NCBI GenBank assembly: GCA_020216575.1
Contig: JAIUYC010000027.1
Location: 1 to 11,936 of the forward strand
From: Coleofasciculus sp. S288
GTDB lineage: Bacteria; Cyanobacteriota; Cyanobacteriia; Cyanobacteriales; Coleofasciculaceae
DNA length: 11,936 nt
Reading direction: 5' to 3'
Position 1 is the stretch's first letter; every line of letters begins with the position of its first letter. The translations under genes and the position numbers were made by a program. This document shows positions 1-7,319 of the stretch, piece by piece. The notes under the pieces were generated by a model. That model had not been told where the DNA came from. It was given only the letters and a program-made list of their open reading frames with translations, and made no database searches.

Positions 1-2
1 AG

Positions 3-857
3 GCGCTCGCTCATCTACCAGAAGAACAAGCAAAGACGGTGGAGATTTGGGAGCGTGCGCTAGCTGGGGAAGAGTTCACCGTGATTCAGGATTTGGGTGA
101 TATCAACCGCGAACGAAATTATTACGAAATTACCTATAGTAGCATCCGGGATGAAAACGAGCAGCTTCTGGGTGCATCGCACATTGCCAAGGATATCAGC
201 GATCGCATCCGGGCAGAGGAGCAAATTAAAGCGTCACTTAAAGAAAAAGAGGTATTGCTCAAAGAGATTCATCATCGAGTCAAAAATAATTTGCAAATTG
301 TTAAGAGCCTCCTGCAAATGCAGTCCCGGCGAACTAAAGCGCAAGAGGCGACTCTCGTCTTGCAAGATAGCCAGAATCGGATTGCCTCAATTGCCCTCGT
401 TCACGAGAAACTTTACCGTTCTGAAGATTTAGCTAACATTGATTTTGAGCAATATATTCCCGATTTAACGACGCATCTGTTTGATACCTACAATGTCAGT
501 TCAAACACCGTCAGCCTAAAGATTGAAGTTGATAAAATATTCCTCGAAATTGATACAGCCATCCCCTGTGGTTTAATCATTAATGAACTAGTTTCTAATT
601 CACTCAAATACGCCTTTCCGAACAACCGGAAGGGTGAAATTAAAGTAGAATTTCATGTCAACAGCAATGGAACAATGACGCTAATTGTCCGAGACAATGG
701 CATCGGGATACCCGCAGACTTTGACATCGAAACGACTAAATCCTTAGGGCTAACCCTGGTTCAAGGGTTGGTGGAACAGCTAGAGGGAACGCTACAAGTT
801 AACCGGAGTCAAGGAACCGAGTTTCGGATTACTTTTTCGGGCGAATACAAGGTATAG
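3..857 (+). CDS. Sensor histidine kinase, PAS-HisKA_2-HATPase type (5' end missing)
   Basis: The reading frame is open from the first complete codon (position 3) and has no stop before the window edge, so the gene begins upstream. The GTG at 39 is only an internal candidate start. Counting from that GTG, residues 1-57 look like the C-terminal half of a PAS domain, ending in ASHIAKDISDR. A helical linker leads to the HisKA_2 box EIHHRVKNNLQ, whose first His (codon 270-272) is the likely phospho-acceptor. The ATPase domain follows with an N box (INELVSNSLKYAF) and a G box (RDNGIGIP), and ends in GTEFRITF. Kinases of this class autophosphorylate and pass phosphate to a response regulator. No regulator is encoded next to it, so its partner is unknown. 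The visible part has no membrane segment. The class is clear; the signal is not. Confidence 0.9.
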   Translation, partial: ALAHLPEEQAKTVEIWERALAGEEFTVIQDLGDINRERNYYEITYSSIRDENEQLLGASHIAKDISDRIRAEEQIKASLKEKEVLLKEIHHRVKNNLQIVKSLLQMQSRRTKAQEATLVLQDSQNRIASIALVHEKLYRSEDLANIDFEQYIPDLTTHLFDTYNVSSNTVSLKIEVDKIFLEIDTAIPCGLIINELVSNSLKYAFPNNRKGEIKVEFHVNSNGTMTLIVRDNGIGIPADFDIETTKSLGLTLVQGLVEQLEGTLQVNRSQGTEFRITFSGEYKV

Positions 858-876
858 CAAAAGGCTCCAGGGCAGA
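853..876 (+). repeat. Dispersed repeat, copy A (inverted partner at 3827-3849)
   Basis: A 24-base segment starting TATAGCAAAAGGC overlaps the TAG stop of the kinase gene. Its reverse complement recurs at 3827-3849, identical apart from one substitution and one missing base. Both copies lie at the 3' end of a histidine kinase gene, reading in that gene's direction. Sequences of this kind are common between genes in cyanobacteria, so a dispersed repeat family is the simplest explanation. Confidence 0.6.
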
Positions 877-919
877 AGGCAGTCCTCATGAGCGATCGCT
901 TCGCTCTCAAGAAATGCCA

Positions 920-952
920 AGCTCCCCGACTTCTTCAAGAAGTTGGGGAGCT
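920..952. repeat. 33-bp near-perfect palindrome (stem-loop)
   Basis: AGCTCCCC, G, ACTTCTT, then a single central C, followed by AAGAAGT, T, GGGGAGCT. The arms are complementary over 16 bases apart from one G-T pair. It lies in the 174-bp gap between the kinase stop and the CHAT gene. It has no trailing T run, so it is not a standard intrinsic terminator, although it could still stop transcription or protect an RNA end. Palindromes resembling this are widespread in cyanobacterial genomes, so a small mobile or repetitive palindrome is also plausible. Confidence 0.65.
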
Positions 953-1031
953 GAACAGCTAAAGTTTGTACTGAAAATTTGCATATCCTTCTAGGCGTGA
1001 GCGATAGTGCTGATAGGGCAATCATCTACGG

Positions 1032-3551
1032 ATGCGATGGAGCATCTTCACCGGTATGCAACTCCAACAAATTAGCCTCACTACTTTCATCGCCTTGCTC
1101 GCCGCCCTGACGATTGGCGATTTTCCACTACTCAGAAATCAAACCCATTCAATCCAAGTGTCTCCGGTGTTTGCCCAGACCCCGAATGTTGAAAGAATAG
1201 AAGCCGATCGCCTTTTTGCTCTGGGGATGGAGCAATACCAAACCAGTCAATTTCAAGCTGCATTGCAGTCATGGCAACAAGCACTTTTCATCTATCAGCA
1301 GCTCGAAGACCGTTCAAGCGAGGAAAAAGCGTTAGGGAACTTAGGACTTGCATACCTGACCTTGGGAGACTATAACACAGCAATTGAATATTTTCAGCAG
1401 GATTTGGTCGTCGCACGGGAAATCCCAAACCGTCGGGGAGAAGGGAATGCGCTAGGCAATTTGAGCAGCGCTTACAAAAACTTGGGAGACTATGCCAAAG
1501 CGATCGAGTACTCCCAGCAGCATTTAGCCATAGCGAAGGAAATTCAAGATCGCCAAAGTGAGGGTATGGCGTTGGGCAATTTGGGGAGTGCTTACAGGAA
1601 TCTGGGGGACTATGCCAAAGCCATTGAGTACTTTCAACAGCAATTAGCGATCGCAAAGGAGATCCAAGACCGTCAAAGTGAGGGAACGGCACTGGGTAAT
1701 CTGGGCAGTGCTTATTCGTTTCTGGGAGACTATGCAAAGGCGATCGAATACTCCCAACAGTGGTTGGAGATGGCACGAGTCCTGCAAGACCGTCGCAGCG
1801 AGGGGACGGCGTTGGGGAATTTGGGAATTGCTTACTATTCTCTGCGGGATTTTACCAAAGCGATTGAGTACCACGAGCAGTGGTTGGAGATTGCCCGAGA
1901 GATTCAAGACCTCCGCAGCGAGGGGACAGCCTTGGGAAATCTGGGCAGCGCTTACTCGTTTTTGGGTGATTATACCAAGGCAATTGAGTACCATCAGCAG
2001 CAGTTAGCGATCGCTAGGGAAATTCACGACCTTTACGGGGAAGGAACAGCGTTGAACAACCTGGGAGTTGCGCTGATCAACATGGGTCGTTTTGCAGAAG
2101 CCGAAAACATCCTGCGCGATGGAATTGAAGCAAGAGAGTCTCTACGGGAACTATTAGGAAGCAACGATGCCTACAAGGTAACCCTGTTTGAGCAGCAAGC
2201 TCGTACTTACCGCCACCTGCAAAAAGTCCTGATTGTTCAAAACAAAATTGAAGCAGCGTTGGAAATTGCAGAGCGAGGTAGGGCGCGTGCCTTTGTAGAA
2301 TTGTTGGCTAGGCGATTCTCCTCTAATTCAGGGGCGCAACTTCACATCGAGCCACCGACCATCGAGCAAATCCGACAAATTGCTGTGGAGCAAAACGCCA
2401 CACTGGTGGAATATTCGATTGTTGAGGATGAACTCTATATCTGGGTGATTCAGCCCAACGGTAATATAACCTTCCGCCAAGTCGATTTGCGTACCCTGAA
2501 AACATCGCTGACCGATGCCACAATGCGATCGCAATTAGCAGCCGCTAGGGGAACTCAAGCAGAAGACTCCCCAAATACGGCGTTACTCAACGTTTTAAGC
2601 GAAACTCGTGGAGCTTTAAGAATTGAGGAAAAGGATTCTACCAACAGAACAGCTACTACCAGCGCTGCAACATCCTTGCCTCGGAGAAAAAATCCCCACT
2701 TGCAGCAAATCTATCAATTACTAATTAAGCCGATTGCCCATCTATTGCCTGCTGACGCAGGCGAGCATGTTATCTTCATTCCTCAAGGTGAGCTGTTTCT
2801 TGCTCCCTTCCCCGCATTTCAAGATGAGTCAGGCAAATACTTAATTGAAAAACACACTATCCGTATCGCACCTTCGATTCAGGTCTTACAACTTACCCAG
2901 AAGCAACGGGAACGCCTTGTAGAGACACGAAACTTTGAGGATGTTCTCGTCGTTGGGAATCCCACCATGCCTACTGTAGTGTCAGCCCCTGGAGAGCCAC
3001 CCCAACAGTTGCCTAGCTTACCAGGAGCGGAACGAGAAGCGGAGGCGATCGCTCAGATATTCAACACAAAAGCGTTTATCGGTCAAGATGCCACCGAAAC
3101 AGCCATAGCACAACTGATGCCCAGAGCGCGAATTATTCATTTAGCAACGCATGGGTTACTCGATGACGTGCGAGGATTAGGAAGTGCGATCGCACTGGCT
3201 CCATCGGGTGAGGATGACGGCTTACTCACCGCCGAACAACTCCTCAACATGACACTGAATACTGAATTAGTTGTCCTGAGCGCTTGCAATACAGGACGGG
3301 GACGCATCACTGGCGATGGTGTTCTTGGACTGTCTCGCTCGTTGATTAGTGCTGGCGTTCCGAGTGTAATCGTCTCCCTCTGGGCAATCCCGGATGCTCC
3401 TACCGCCTCTTTAATGACCCAGTTTTATCAGAATTTACAGCAAAATCCAGATAAAGCCCAAGCCCTGCGAACCGCTATGCTCACCGTTATGCAACAGAAT
3501 CCCGAACCCAAAGATTGGGCAGCGTTCATCCTCATCGGAGAGGCAGAATGA
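1032..3551 (+). CDS. Secreted or anchored TPR-CHAT domain protein (caspase-like peptidase family)
   Basis: This 839-residue protein has three parts. Residues 15-48 form a hydrophobic segment ending in SPVFAQT, which resembles a cyanobacterial signal peptide with cleavage near A48. About eight TPR units follow (roughly residues 55-365), seven of them on an exact 40-residue period with the motif ALGNLGSAY. The C-terminal CHAT domain (about 554-837) contains the two expected catalytic motifs: HLATHG with His707 and LSACNTG with Cys752. CHAT proteins are clan CD, caspase or separase-like cysteine peptidases, and TPRs usually bind a partner or substrate. An exported location is inferred from the N-terminus; an uncleaved membrane anchor is possible. 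The ATG at 1056 (MQLQQIS) is an equally good start, and neither has a strong ribosome site. No obvious substrate gene is adjacent. Confidence 0.93.
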   Translation: MRWSIFTGMQLQQISLTTFIALLAALTIGDFPLLRNQTHSIQVSPVFAQTPNVERIEADRLFALGMEQYQTSQFQAALQSWQQALFIYQQLEDRSSEEKALGNLGLAYLTLGDYNTAIEYFQQDLVVAREIPNRRGEGNALGNLSSAYKNLGDYAKAIEYSQQHLAIAKEIQDRQSEGMALGNLGSAYRNLGDYAKAIEYFQQQLAIAKEIQDRQSEGTALGNLGSAYSFLGDYAKAIEYSQQWLEMARVLQDRRSEGTALGNLGIAYYSLRDFTKAIEYHEQWLEIAREIQDLRSEGTALGNLGSAYSFLGDYTKAIEYHQQQLAIAREIHDLYGEGTALNNLGVALINMGRFAEAENILRDGIEARESLRELLGSNDAYKVTLFEQQARTYRHLQKVLIVQNKIEAALEIAERGRARAFVELLARRFSSNSGAQLHIEPPTIEQIRQIAVEQNATLVEYSIVEDELYIWVIQPNGNITFRQVDLRTLKTSLTDATMRSQLAAARGTQAEDSPNTALLNVLSETRGALRIEEKDSTNRTATTSAATSLPRRKNPHLQQIYQLLIKPIAHLLPADAGEHVIFIPQGELFLAPFPAFQDESGKYLIEKHTIRIAPSIQVLQLTQKQRERLVETRNFEDVLVVGNPTMPTVVSAPGEPPQQLPSLPGAEREAEAIAQIFNTKAFIGQDATETAIAQLMPRARIIHLATHGLLDDVRGLGSAIALAPSGEDDGLLTAEQLLNMTLNTELVVLSACNTGRGRITGDGVLGLSRSLISAGVPSVIVSLWAIPDAPTASLMTQFYQNLQQNPDKAQALRTAMLTVMQQNPEPKDWAAFILIGEAE
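1329..2088 (+). repeat. 120-bp tandem repeats encoding TPR units
   Basis: The ALGNLG-type motif begins at 1329, 1449, 1569, 1689, 1809, 1929 and 2049, an exact 120-base period within the CHAT gene. Units 3 and 4 are nearly identical in protein and very similar in DNA (LGDYAKAIEY, LAIAKEIQDRQSEG). The even spacing and high similarity suggest recent duplication or gene conversion between units. Copy number could therefore vary between strains. Confidence 0.85.
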
Positions 3552-3772
3552 AGGGCAGGGGGAGCGGGGGAGGCAGGAGGAGTGATACCAAGTTGCATTC
3601 AAACATATAACTCTCTCTTTCTCTTACCTCAGTGTCCTCTGTGCCTCTGTGGTTTGTTAAATTCTACGTTAGACAGCAACTCAGTATGATTTATAGCAGA
3701 TATTTAGCGAATTGATATAGCACTCGCCAAATACTGAAACCTTAACCCATCAATCTTTTCCCTTCCGCCCTC

Positions 3773-3804
3773 GTTCGACTGAGCGCGGTTCGGCTGAGCG
3801 CTCA
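3773..3804. repeat. Tandem pair of 15-bp repeats with TGAGCGCTCA palindrome
   Basis: GTTCGACTGAGCGCG (3773-3787) is followed directly by GTTCGGCTGAGCGCT (3788-3802), which differs at two positions. The second copy creates the perfect palindrome TGAGCGCTCA (3795-3804). TTCGACTGAGCG-like units are frequent in cyanobacterial spacers. No role can be assigned. Confidence 0.5.
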
Positions 3805-3826
3805 CCGTCGAAGCCTCACGCCGAAG

Positions 3827-3849
3827 TCTGCCCTGTGCCTTTTGCTATA
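3827..3849 (-). repeat. Dispersed repeat, copy B (inverted partner at 853-876)
   Basis: Read on the minus strand, this 23-base segment begins TATAGCAAAAGGC and matches 853-876 with one substitution and one deletion. It lies 24 bp beyond the stop codon of the minus-strand kinase. Copy A likewise sits at the end of the plus-strand kinase, so the pair brackets the CHAT gene in inverted orientation. Confidence 0.6.
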
Positions 3850-3873
3850 TAACCCACTGGTATCGACCCTTTG

Positions 3874-6405
3874 CTAGGCAGAATAGCGATCGCATGGATT
3901 AGTTGCGCTAGTGTCTGTAGTTCGGGCAGCTTCAAGGCTAGCAACAAACTTTTTCTGCTTGGGCCGTTCGATGGGAATCTCAATAATAAACTCCGTTCCC
4001 TTTTCGGGAGCTGACACGCATTTTAATTGTCCGCCGTGTTCCGCAACGACAATCTGATAGCTGATGGACAGCCCCAAACCTGTTCCTTGTCCCACTGGTT
4101 TTGTGGTAAAAAACGGATCGAAAATCAAACGCTGCACCTGTTGAGTCATGCCGAGTCCGTTGTCGGTAATTCGGATGAGTACGCTTTTCGAGTCTGGCGT
4201 TGATTCGGAACGGTCTATAACTTCGGTGGTAATCTCGATACAGGGTGAGGTATGAACGGTTAATGTTTCACCTCCGGTTTTAGATGCCCCATTCGTTTGA
4301 TGCTCTTTGCGATCGCAGTTTGTTCGCTTCCACTCTAGAGCATCGATAGCATTAGCCAGAATATTCATAAACACTTGATTGAGCTGTCCAGAGTAACACT
4401 CCACCAATGGCAGAGCACCGTACTTTTTAATCACATCAATGCCAGGGCGTCCTGCTTTTTCCTTCAATCGGTGGTGCAAAATCAACAAGGTGCTCTCAAG
4501 TCCTTCGTGAATGTCGGCTTGCTTCGTTTCCGCTTGATCCAGCCGCGAGAACGTCCGCAGTGTCAGCACTAAATCGCGGATGCGCTCAGCTCCTACTCTC
4601 ATCGACTCTAGCAAGTGGGGCAAGTCCTCCACCACGAAGTCTAAATCGATCGCATCGATATGCTCTTGAAGGGCTGGTACTGGAATCGGATAATGCTGTT
4701 GGTAGAGCTTAACTAACTCCAACAGGTCTTTAATATAGTCTTCAGCAGGAGAAAGATTGCCATAAACAAAACTGACGGGATTATTAATTTCGTGGGCAAT
4801 GCCAGCAACCATCATTCCCAAGCTAGACATTTTTTCGCTCTGCACAAGTTGGGCTTGGGTATGCTTGAGCTGACGTAGAGCCTGTTCAAGTTGCGTCGCC
4901 TGTTCTCTAAGTCGGGCTTCCGATTGCCGCAAAGCGACTTCAGCTTTAGAGCGCTCGTGCTGTAGCGAGAGGGCGGCCACTGCTGCCTTCAGCAAGTCTA
5001 CCGCCGATACCGACCACATCTGTGGTTCTGTACAGTTGTCGAAGACAACAAACCCGAAGAACTGCTCTTGCACGGTTAATGGTAAAACCAAAAGGGATAA
5101 AATTCCCTGCGACTCCAAAATTAAACGCTCTTCATCTGGAAATTCGCTGACTAGTCCCATAATGCTCTCACCCCGCGCCAATCTCTCAACCCAGTAGGGG
5201 ATACATTCGCTGTAGGGCAAATTCTCAGGCATTGGCTTGTTACGTTGGCAGTAACTCCCACCTGCACAGCATTGAGTCCACTGAAGAGTTGGGGCTTGAG
5301 TGCTCATCTCAAGGGAGTTCTCGAACACATAGATATGGCTGGCGTCAGCCGCTTGACTTAATACGTCTAGGATTGGCGTGCAATAGTTTTCACCCCCTTT
5401 GAGGGACAATAATCGATGCTGAACTTCGACTAATGCCGCTAAATAGCGTTCGCGCTCTGCGAGGGCTAGTTGTGCCAACTGACGCTCAGCAATCTCGGCT
5501 TGTAAATCTTGATTGGCTGTTGCCAGTTGTTGCGTCCGTTCCTGAACTCGCTGTTCTAACTCTTCATAGGCTCTACGCAGGGCATCTTCTGCCTCTTTGC
5601 GCTGAGTAATGTTTTGTACTAAAGACGCAACTCCAATCGCACTACCGTTTGGCTCAATCAGGGGAAGATTATGCCACTCGCAAAAGAGAGGTCTGCCATC
5701 TGGCGTATAGTGTTTGTTGCTGGTGCAACTTCCCCCCTCATACGTCAAAAGGTCTTGCCAAACCGAGTTGAACTGCTCTTTAGTCCATTGAGGCATCATC
5801 AATTCGATCGCATGACGCCCAAGTGCATCCTTTTTTTCGTACCCAAAAATTTTCTCAGCAGCCGGATTCCAATCGCAGATCTCACCATTTAGGTTCCATT
5901 CAATAACAGCCAAGGGTGATTGCTGCACTAGGAGCGACAACCGTTGCTGAGATTGCTTGAGTGCTTTTACCGTTTGCTTGTGTTCGGCAATTTCTTTTTC
6001 CAGAGCGAGGTTAGCGGCTTCTAGTTGAGCTGGACTGGGCAACTCGAGCGCCTTGGGAATCAATGACACCATTTCTGATGCAGTGTACAGCGAGACGAGT
6101 GCCGTAATCGCTTTCATTGAACCCGACAGCCAATAATCGGGATGCCACAGCGTCCAGATTTCCAACAAGTGACCCGTACCACAGGACAAAATGAAGGCAC
6201 TAAAGAGCAAGAAAATCCCCTGAAATGGCACATCTTGACGCCGATGCACGAAATAAAGCAGCATTAGGGGAATGGAGTAATAGGCGAGGGCAATCAAAAA
6301 GTCGGAGCCTGCATGCAGTAACACCAAGGCTGGCTTCCAGAGGAAGCAATACCCGTGCGCCATCAAATTGCCGATAAAAAAATCTTGTAAATGATGATTC
6401 AGCAT
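3874..6405 (-). CDS. Ethylene-receptor-like hybrid sensor: ETR1-type membrane domain, PAS, GAF, histidine kinase
   Basis: This is an 843-residue membrane histidine kinase. Residues 26-110 hold three hydrophobic helices matching the ethylene-binding domain of plant ETR1. SDFLIALAYYSIP aligns with ISDFFIAIAYFSIP of ETR1, and SCGTGHL aligns with its LCGATHL. D35, Y42, I45, P46, C75 and H79 correspond to ETR1 D25, Y32, I35, P36, C65 and H69. The last two are the copper(I) ligands. A PAS domain (about 155-268), a coiled coil, a GAF domain (about 325-485) and a second coiled coil follow. The kinase core has the H box GIAHEINNP (His538), then an N box (NILANAIDAL), DNGLGM, FDPFFTTK and GTGLGLS. Synechocystis Etr1 (slr1212) is a characterised cyanobacterial relative that binds ethylene and affects phototaxis. 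No response regulator is adjacent, unlike that locus. Ethylene binding here is inferred from conserved residues. Confidence 0.93.
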   Translation of the reverse strand: MLNHHLQDFFIGNLMAHGYCFLWKPALVLLHAGSDFLIALAYYSIPLMLLYFVHRRQDVPFQGIFLLFSAFILSCGTGHLLEIWTLWHPDYWLSGSMKAITALVSLYTASEMVSLIPKALELPSPAQLEAANLALEKEIAEHKQTVKALKQSQQRLSLLVQQSPLAVIEWNLNGEICDWNPAAEKIFGYEKKDALGRHAIELMMPQWTKEQFNSVWQDLLTYEGGSCTSNKHYTPDGRPLFCEWHNLPLIEPNGSAIGVASLVQNITQRKEAEDALRRAYEELEQRVQERTQQLATANQDLQAEIAERQLAQLALAERERYLAALVEVQHRLLSLKGGENYCTPILDVLSQAADASHIYVFENSLEMSTQAPTLQWTQCCAGGSYCQRNKPMPENLPYSECIPYWVERLARGESIMGLVSEFPDEERLILESQGILSLLVLPLTVQEQFFGFVVFDNCTEPQMWSVSAVDLLKAAVAALSLQHERSKAEVALRQSEARLREQATQLEQALRQLKHTQAQLVQSEKMSSLGMMVAGIAHEINNPVSFVYGNLSPAEDYIKDLLELVKLYQQHYPIPVPALQEHIDAIDLDFVVEDLPHLLESMRVGAERIRDLVLTLRTFSRLDQAETKQADIHEGLESTLLILHHRLKEKAGRPGIDVIKKYGALPLVECYSGQLNQVFMNILANAIDALEWKRTNCDRKEHQTNGASKTGGETLTVHTSPCIEITTEVIDRSESTPDSKSVLIRITDNGLGMTQQVQRLIFDPFFTTKPVGQGTGLGLSISYQIVVAEHGGQLKCVSAPEKGTEFIIEIPIERPKQKKFVASLEAARTTDTSATNPCDRYSA

Positions 6406-6455
6406 ACGCTATTTAAAATTTGTCAAGAGTTGAATTGCTCACCTTTGTTATCACA

Positions 6456-6468
6456 GTTCACTTTGAAC
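6456..6468. promoter_or_regulatory. Small inverted repeat upstream of the kinase gene
   Basis: GTTCA-CTT-TGAAC is a perfect 5-3-5 inverted repeat 51-63 bp upstream of the kinase ATG. The position suits an operator. The arms are short enough to occur by chance, so this is weak evidence. Confidence 0.2.
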
Positions 6469-6676
6469 GTGAGGGTTTCTAGATGTATCGCTACAAAGAC
6501 TTTATTATCTTTAAATACTCTTTTTTCTCGGATAAAAGTATAAAAATAGCCAGTACTGTCACGGTAAGTCCTTCAGAGCGTAAGTGCCTATAACTATTTT
6601 TCCCGTTTCTACTGTGATCTGAACTCAGAATAAATACTGAATTGAGTAAGAAGATAATAGAGGCTGGTGCAAGAAG

Positions 6677-6767
6677 GCAGTGGTTCGACCGGCTCACCAA
6701 TCGGGCAGTGGTTCGACCGGCTCACCAATCGGGCAGTGGTTCGACCGGCTCACCAATCGGGCAGTGG
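6677..6767. repeat. Three identical 28-bp tandem repeats plus a partial fourth
   Basis: Units at 6677-6704, 6705-6732 and 6733-6760 are identical and begin GCAGTGGTTCGACCGG. The first seven bases recur at 6761-6767. There are no spacers, so this is not a CRISPR array. The unit is not a multiple of three, yet no frame on the plus strand has a stop across the array. The octamer AGAAGGCA stands on both sides (6672-6679 and 6770-6777). No role is known. Confidence 0.9.
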
Positions 6768-6927
6768 ACAGAAGGCAAGGAAGCTTGTAGAGTAAGCGTT
6801 TTAAACTTTTTCAACTGGATAGTTATTTCCGCCACGCTGCACTAAGGGAAATAGAAGAGTTAATAGGGTTTAAAGCTTACTATTTGGGTCACTGCTCACT
6901 GTTTGTTAACTTCTGCCCTTTGATAGT

Positions 6928-7215
6928 GTGTGCCTCATCCCGAGCGAGTTTAACGTTGAACCTGTAGCTGTTGAGAGGCAACGTTATGACCCATCTCCTG
7001 AGCAAGAGAATGTGAACGACAAGGAACAGAGCGATCGCAAATCTGTCCTCGAAGACGCCGTCGATCCAAGGGATTTAGTGCTGAAAGGTCGCTCCGTCCT
7101 AGATCCAACGGAAATCGGCACTAACCCGGCACTGGCTCCTGAAACAGTTGCTCTCAATGAACCAGCGGAGGTAAGGGAGGGCTTCGATTTCAACAGAGAC
7201 AGGGAGGATGGATAA
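6928..7215 (+). CDS. Possible small acidic hypothetical protein
   Basis: A 95-codon frame opens with GTG at 6928, the first start after an in-frame TAA at 6907. It encodes a hydrophilic product rich in Asp, Glu, Arg and Pro, with no membrane segment, signal peptide, cysteine pair or known motif. The tail is strongly acidic (FDFNRDRED). I do not recognise the family. No Shine-Dalgarno sequence precedes the GTG. A second in-frame GTG near 7012 would leave a shorter protein starting NDKEQSDRK. A strong stem-loop begins 15 bp after the stop, which slightly favours a real transcript. The frame could also be chance, since the opposite strand is open over most of the same stretch. Confidence 0.35.
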   Translation: MCLIPSEFNVEPVAVERQRYDPSPEQENVNDKEQSDRKSVLEDAVDPRDLVLKGRSVLDPTEIGTNPALAPETVALNEPAEVREGFDFNRDREDG

Positions 7216-7230
7216 CGTTTCAGCAGGGTT

Positions 7231-7270
7231 TTGCAGTGGAACATCTCAATGCGAGATGCTCCTCTTGCAA
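7231..7270. terminator. Long imperfect stem-loop, candidate terminator
   Basis: The arms are 7231-7247 (TTGCAGTGGAACATCTC) and 7253-7270 (GAGATGCTCCTCTTGCAA), with a 5-base loop. They pair over about 17 positions with two mismatches and one bulge. It lies 15 bp after the stop of the 95-codon frame. The following bases are A/T-rich but not a T run, so factor-independent termination is uncertain. It may instead be a repeat palindrome. Confidence 0.35.
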
Positions 7271-7319
7271 GACGATAAAATTATTTGTCAAAGTAAGAAC
7301 AGAAACCGTTACATAAGAC

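Larger units (their letters stand above)
3552..3873. other. Intergenic region between convergent genes, rich in cyanobacterial short repeats
   Basis: No gene is seen in these 322 bp between the ends of the CHAT gene and the ethylene-receptor-like kinase. At 3553-3583 there is a purine tract with G runs of 3, 5 and 5, which resembles the G-rich nonamer repeat inside hypD. At 3611-3654 there is a CT-rich stretch with two tandem CCTCTGTG units (3636-3651). A pair of 15-bp direct repeats and the second copy of the TATAGCAAAAGGC repeat follow. No clear hairpin plus T-run terminator is visible for either gene. Confidence 0.6.
6406..6927. other. Intergenic region upstream of the ethylene-receptor-like kinase
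   Basis: These 522 bp precede the minus-strand kinase and contain no convincing gene. The reading frames that cross it run through a 28-bp tandem repeat and show no protein-like composition. The part next to the kinase is AT-rich and probably holds its promoter, but I cannot fix -35 and -10 boxes. A small inverted repeat lies at 6456-6468 and the tandem repeats at 6677-6767. Confidence 0.5.

Noticed and set aside
792..1025. 77-codon minus-strand frame over the end of the first kinase gene
   Set aside because: It runs through the 33-bp palindrome and antisense to the kinase, with no domain or ribosome site. It looks like a chance frame.
3553..3573. G-quadruplex after the CHAT gene
   Set aside because: Only three G runs of three or more are present, so an intact four-run quadruplex is not supported. 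It fits better as a G-rich repeat.
1..6405. Kinase, CHAT and kinase acting as one defence or signalling system
   Set aside because: The genes are on different strands with long repeat-filled gaps, and no shared regulator, effector or domain pairing links them.
6425..6436. TTGACA box upstream of the kinase ATG on the minus strand
   Set aside because: It lies too close to the ATG; a matching -10 box would fall inside the coding sequence.
6491..6700. 69-codon minus-strand frame upstream of the kinase
   Set aside because: It begins inside the tandem repeats, has a low-quality AT-rich composition and no recognisable motif.
6677..6767. CRISPR array
   Set aside because: The repeats abut directly with no spacers, and no cas gene is present.
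6642..6845. 67-codon plus-strand frame across the 28-bp repeats
   Set aside because: Each repeat copy is read in a different frame because 28 is not a multiple of three, so it is open by chance and has no protein character.
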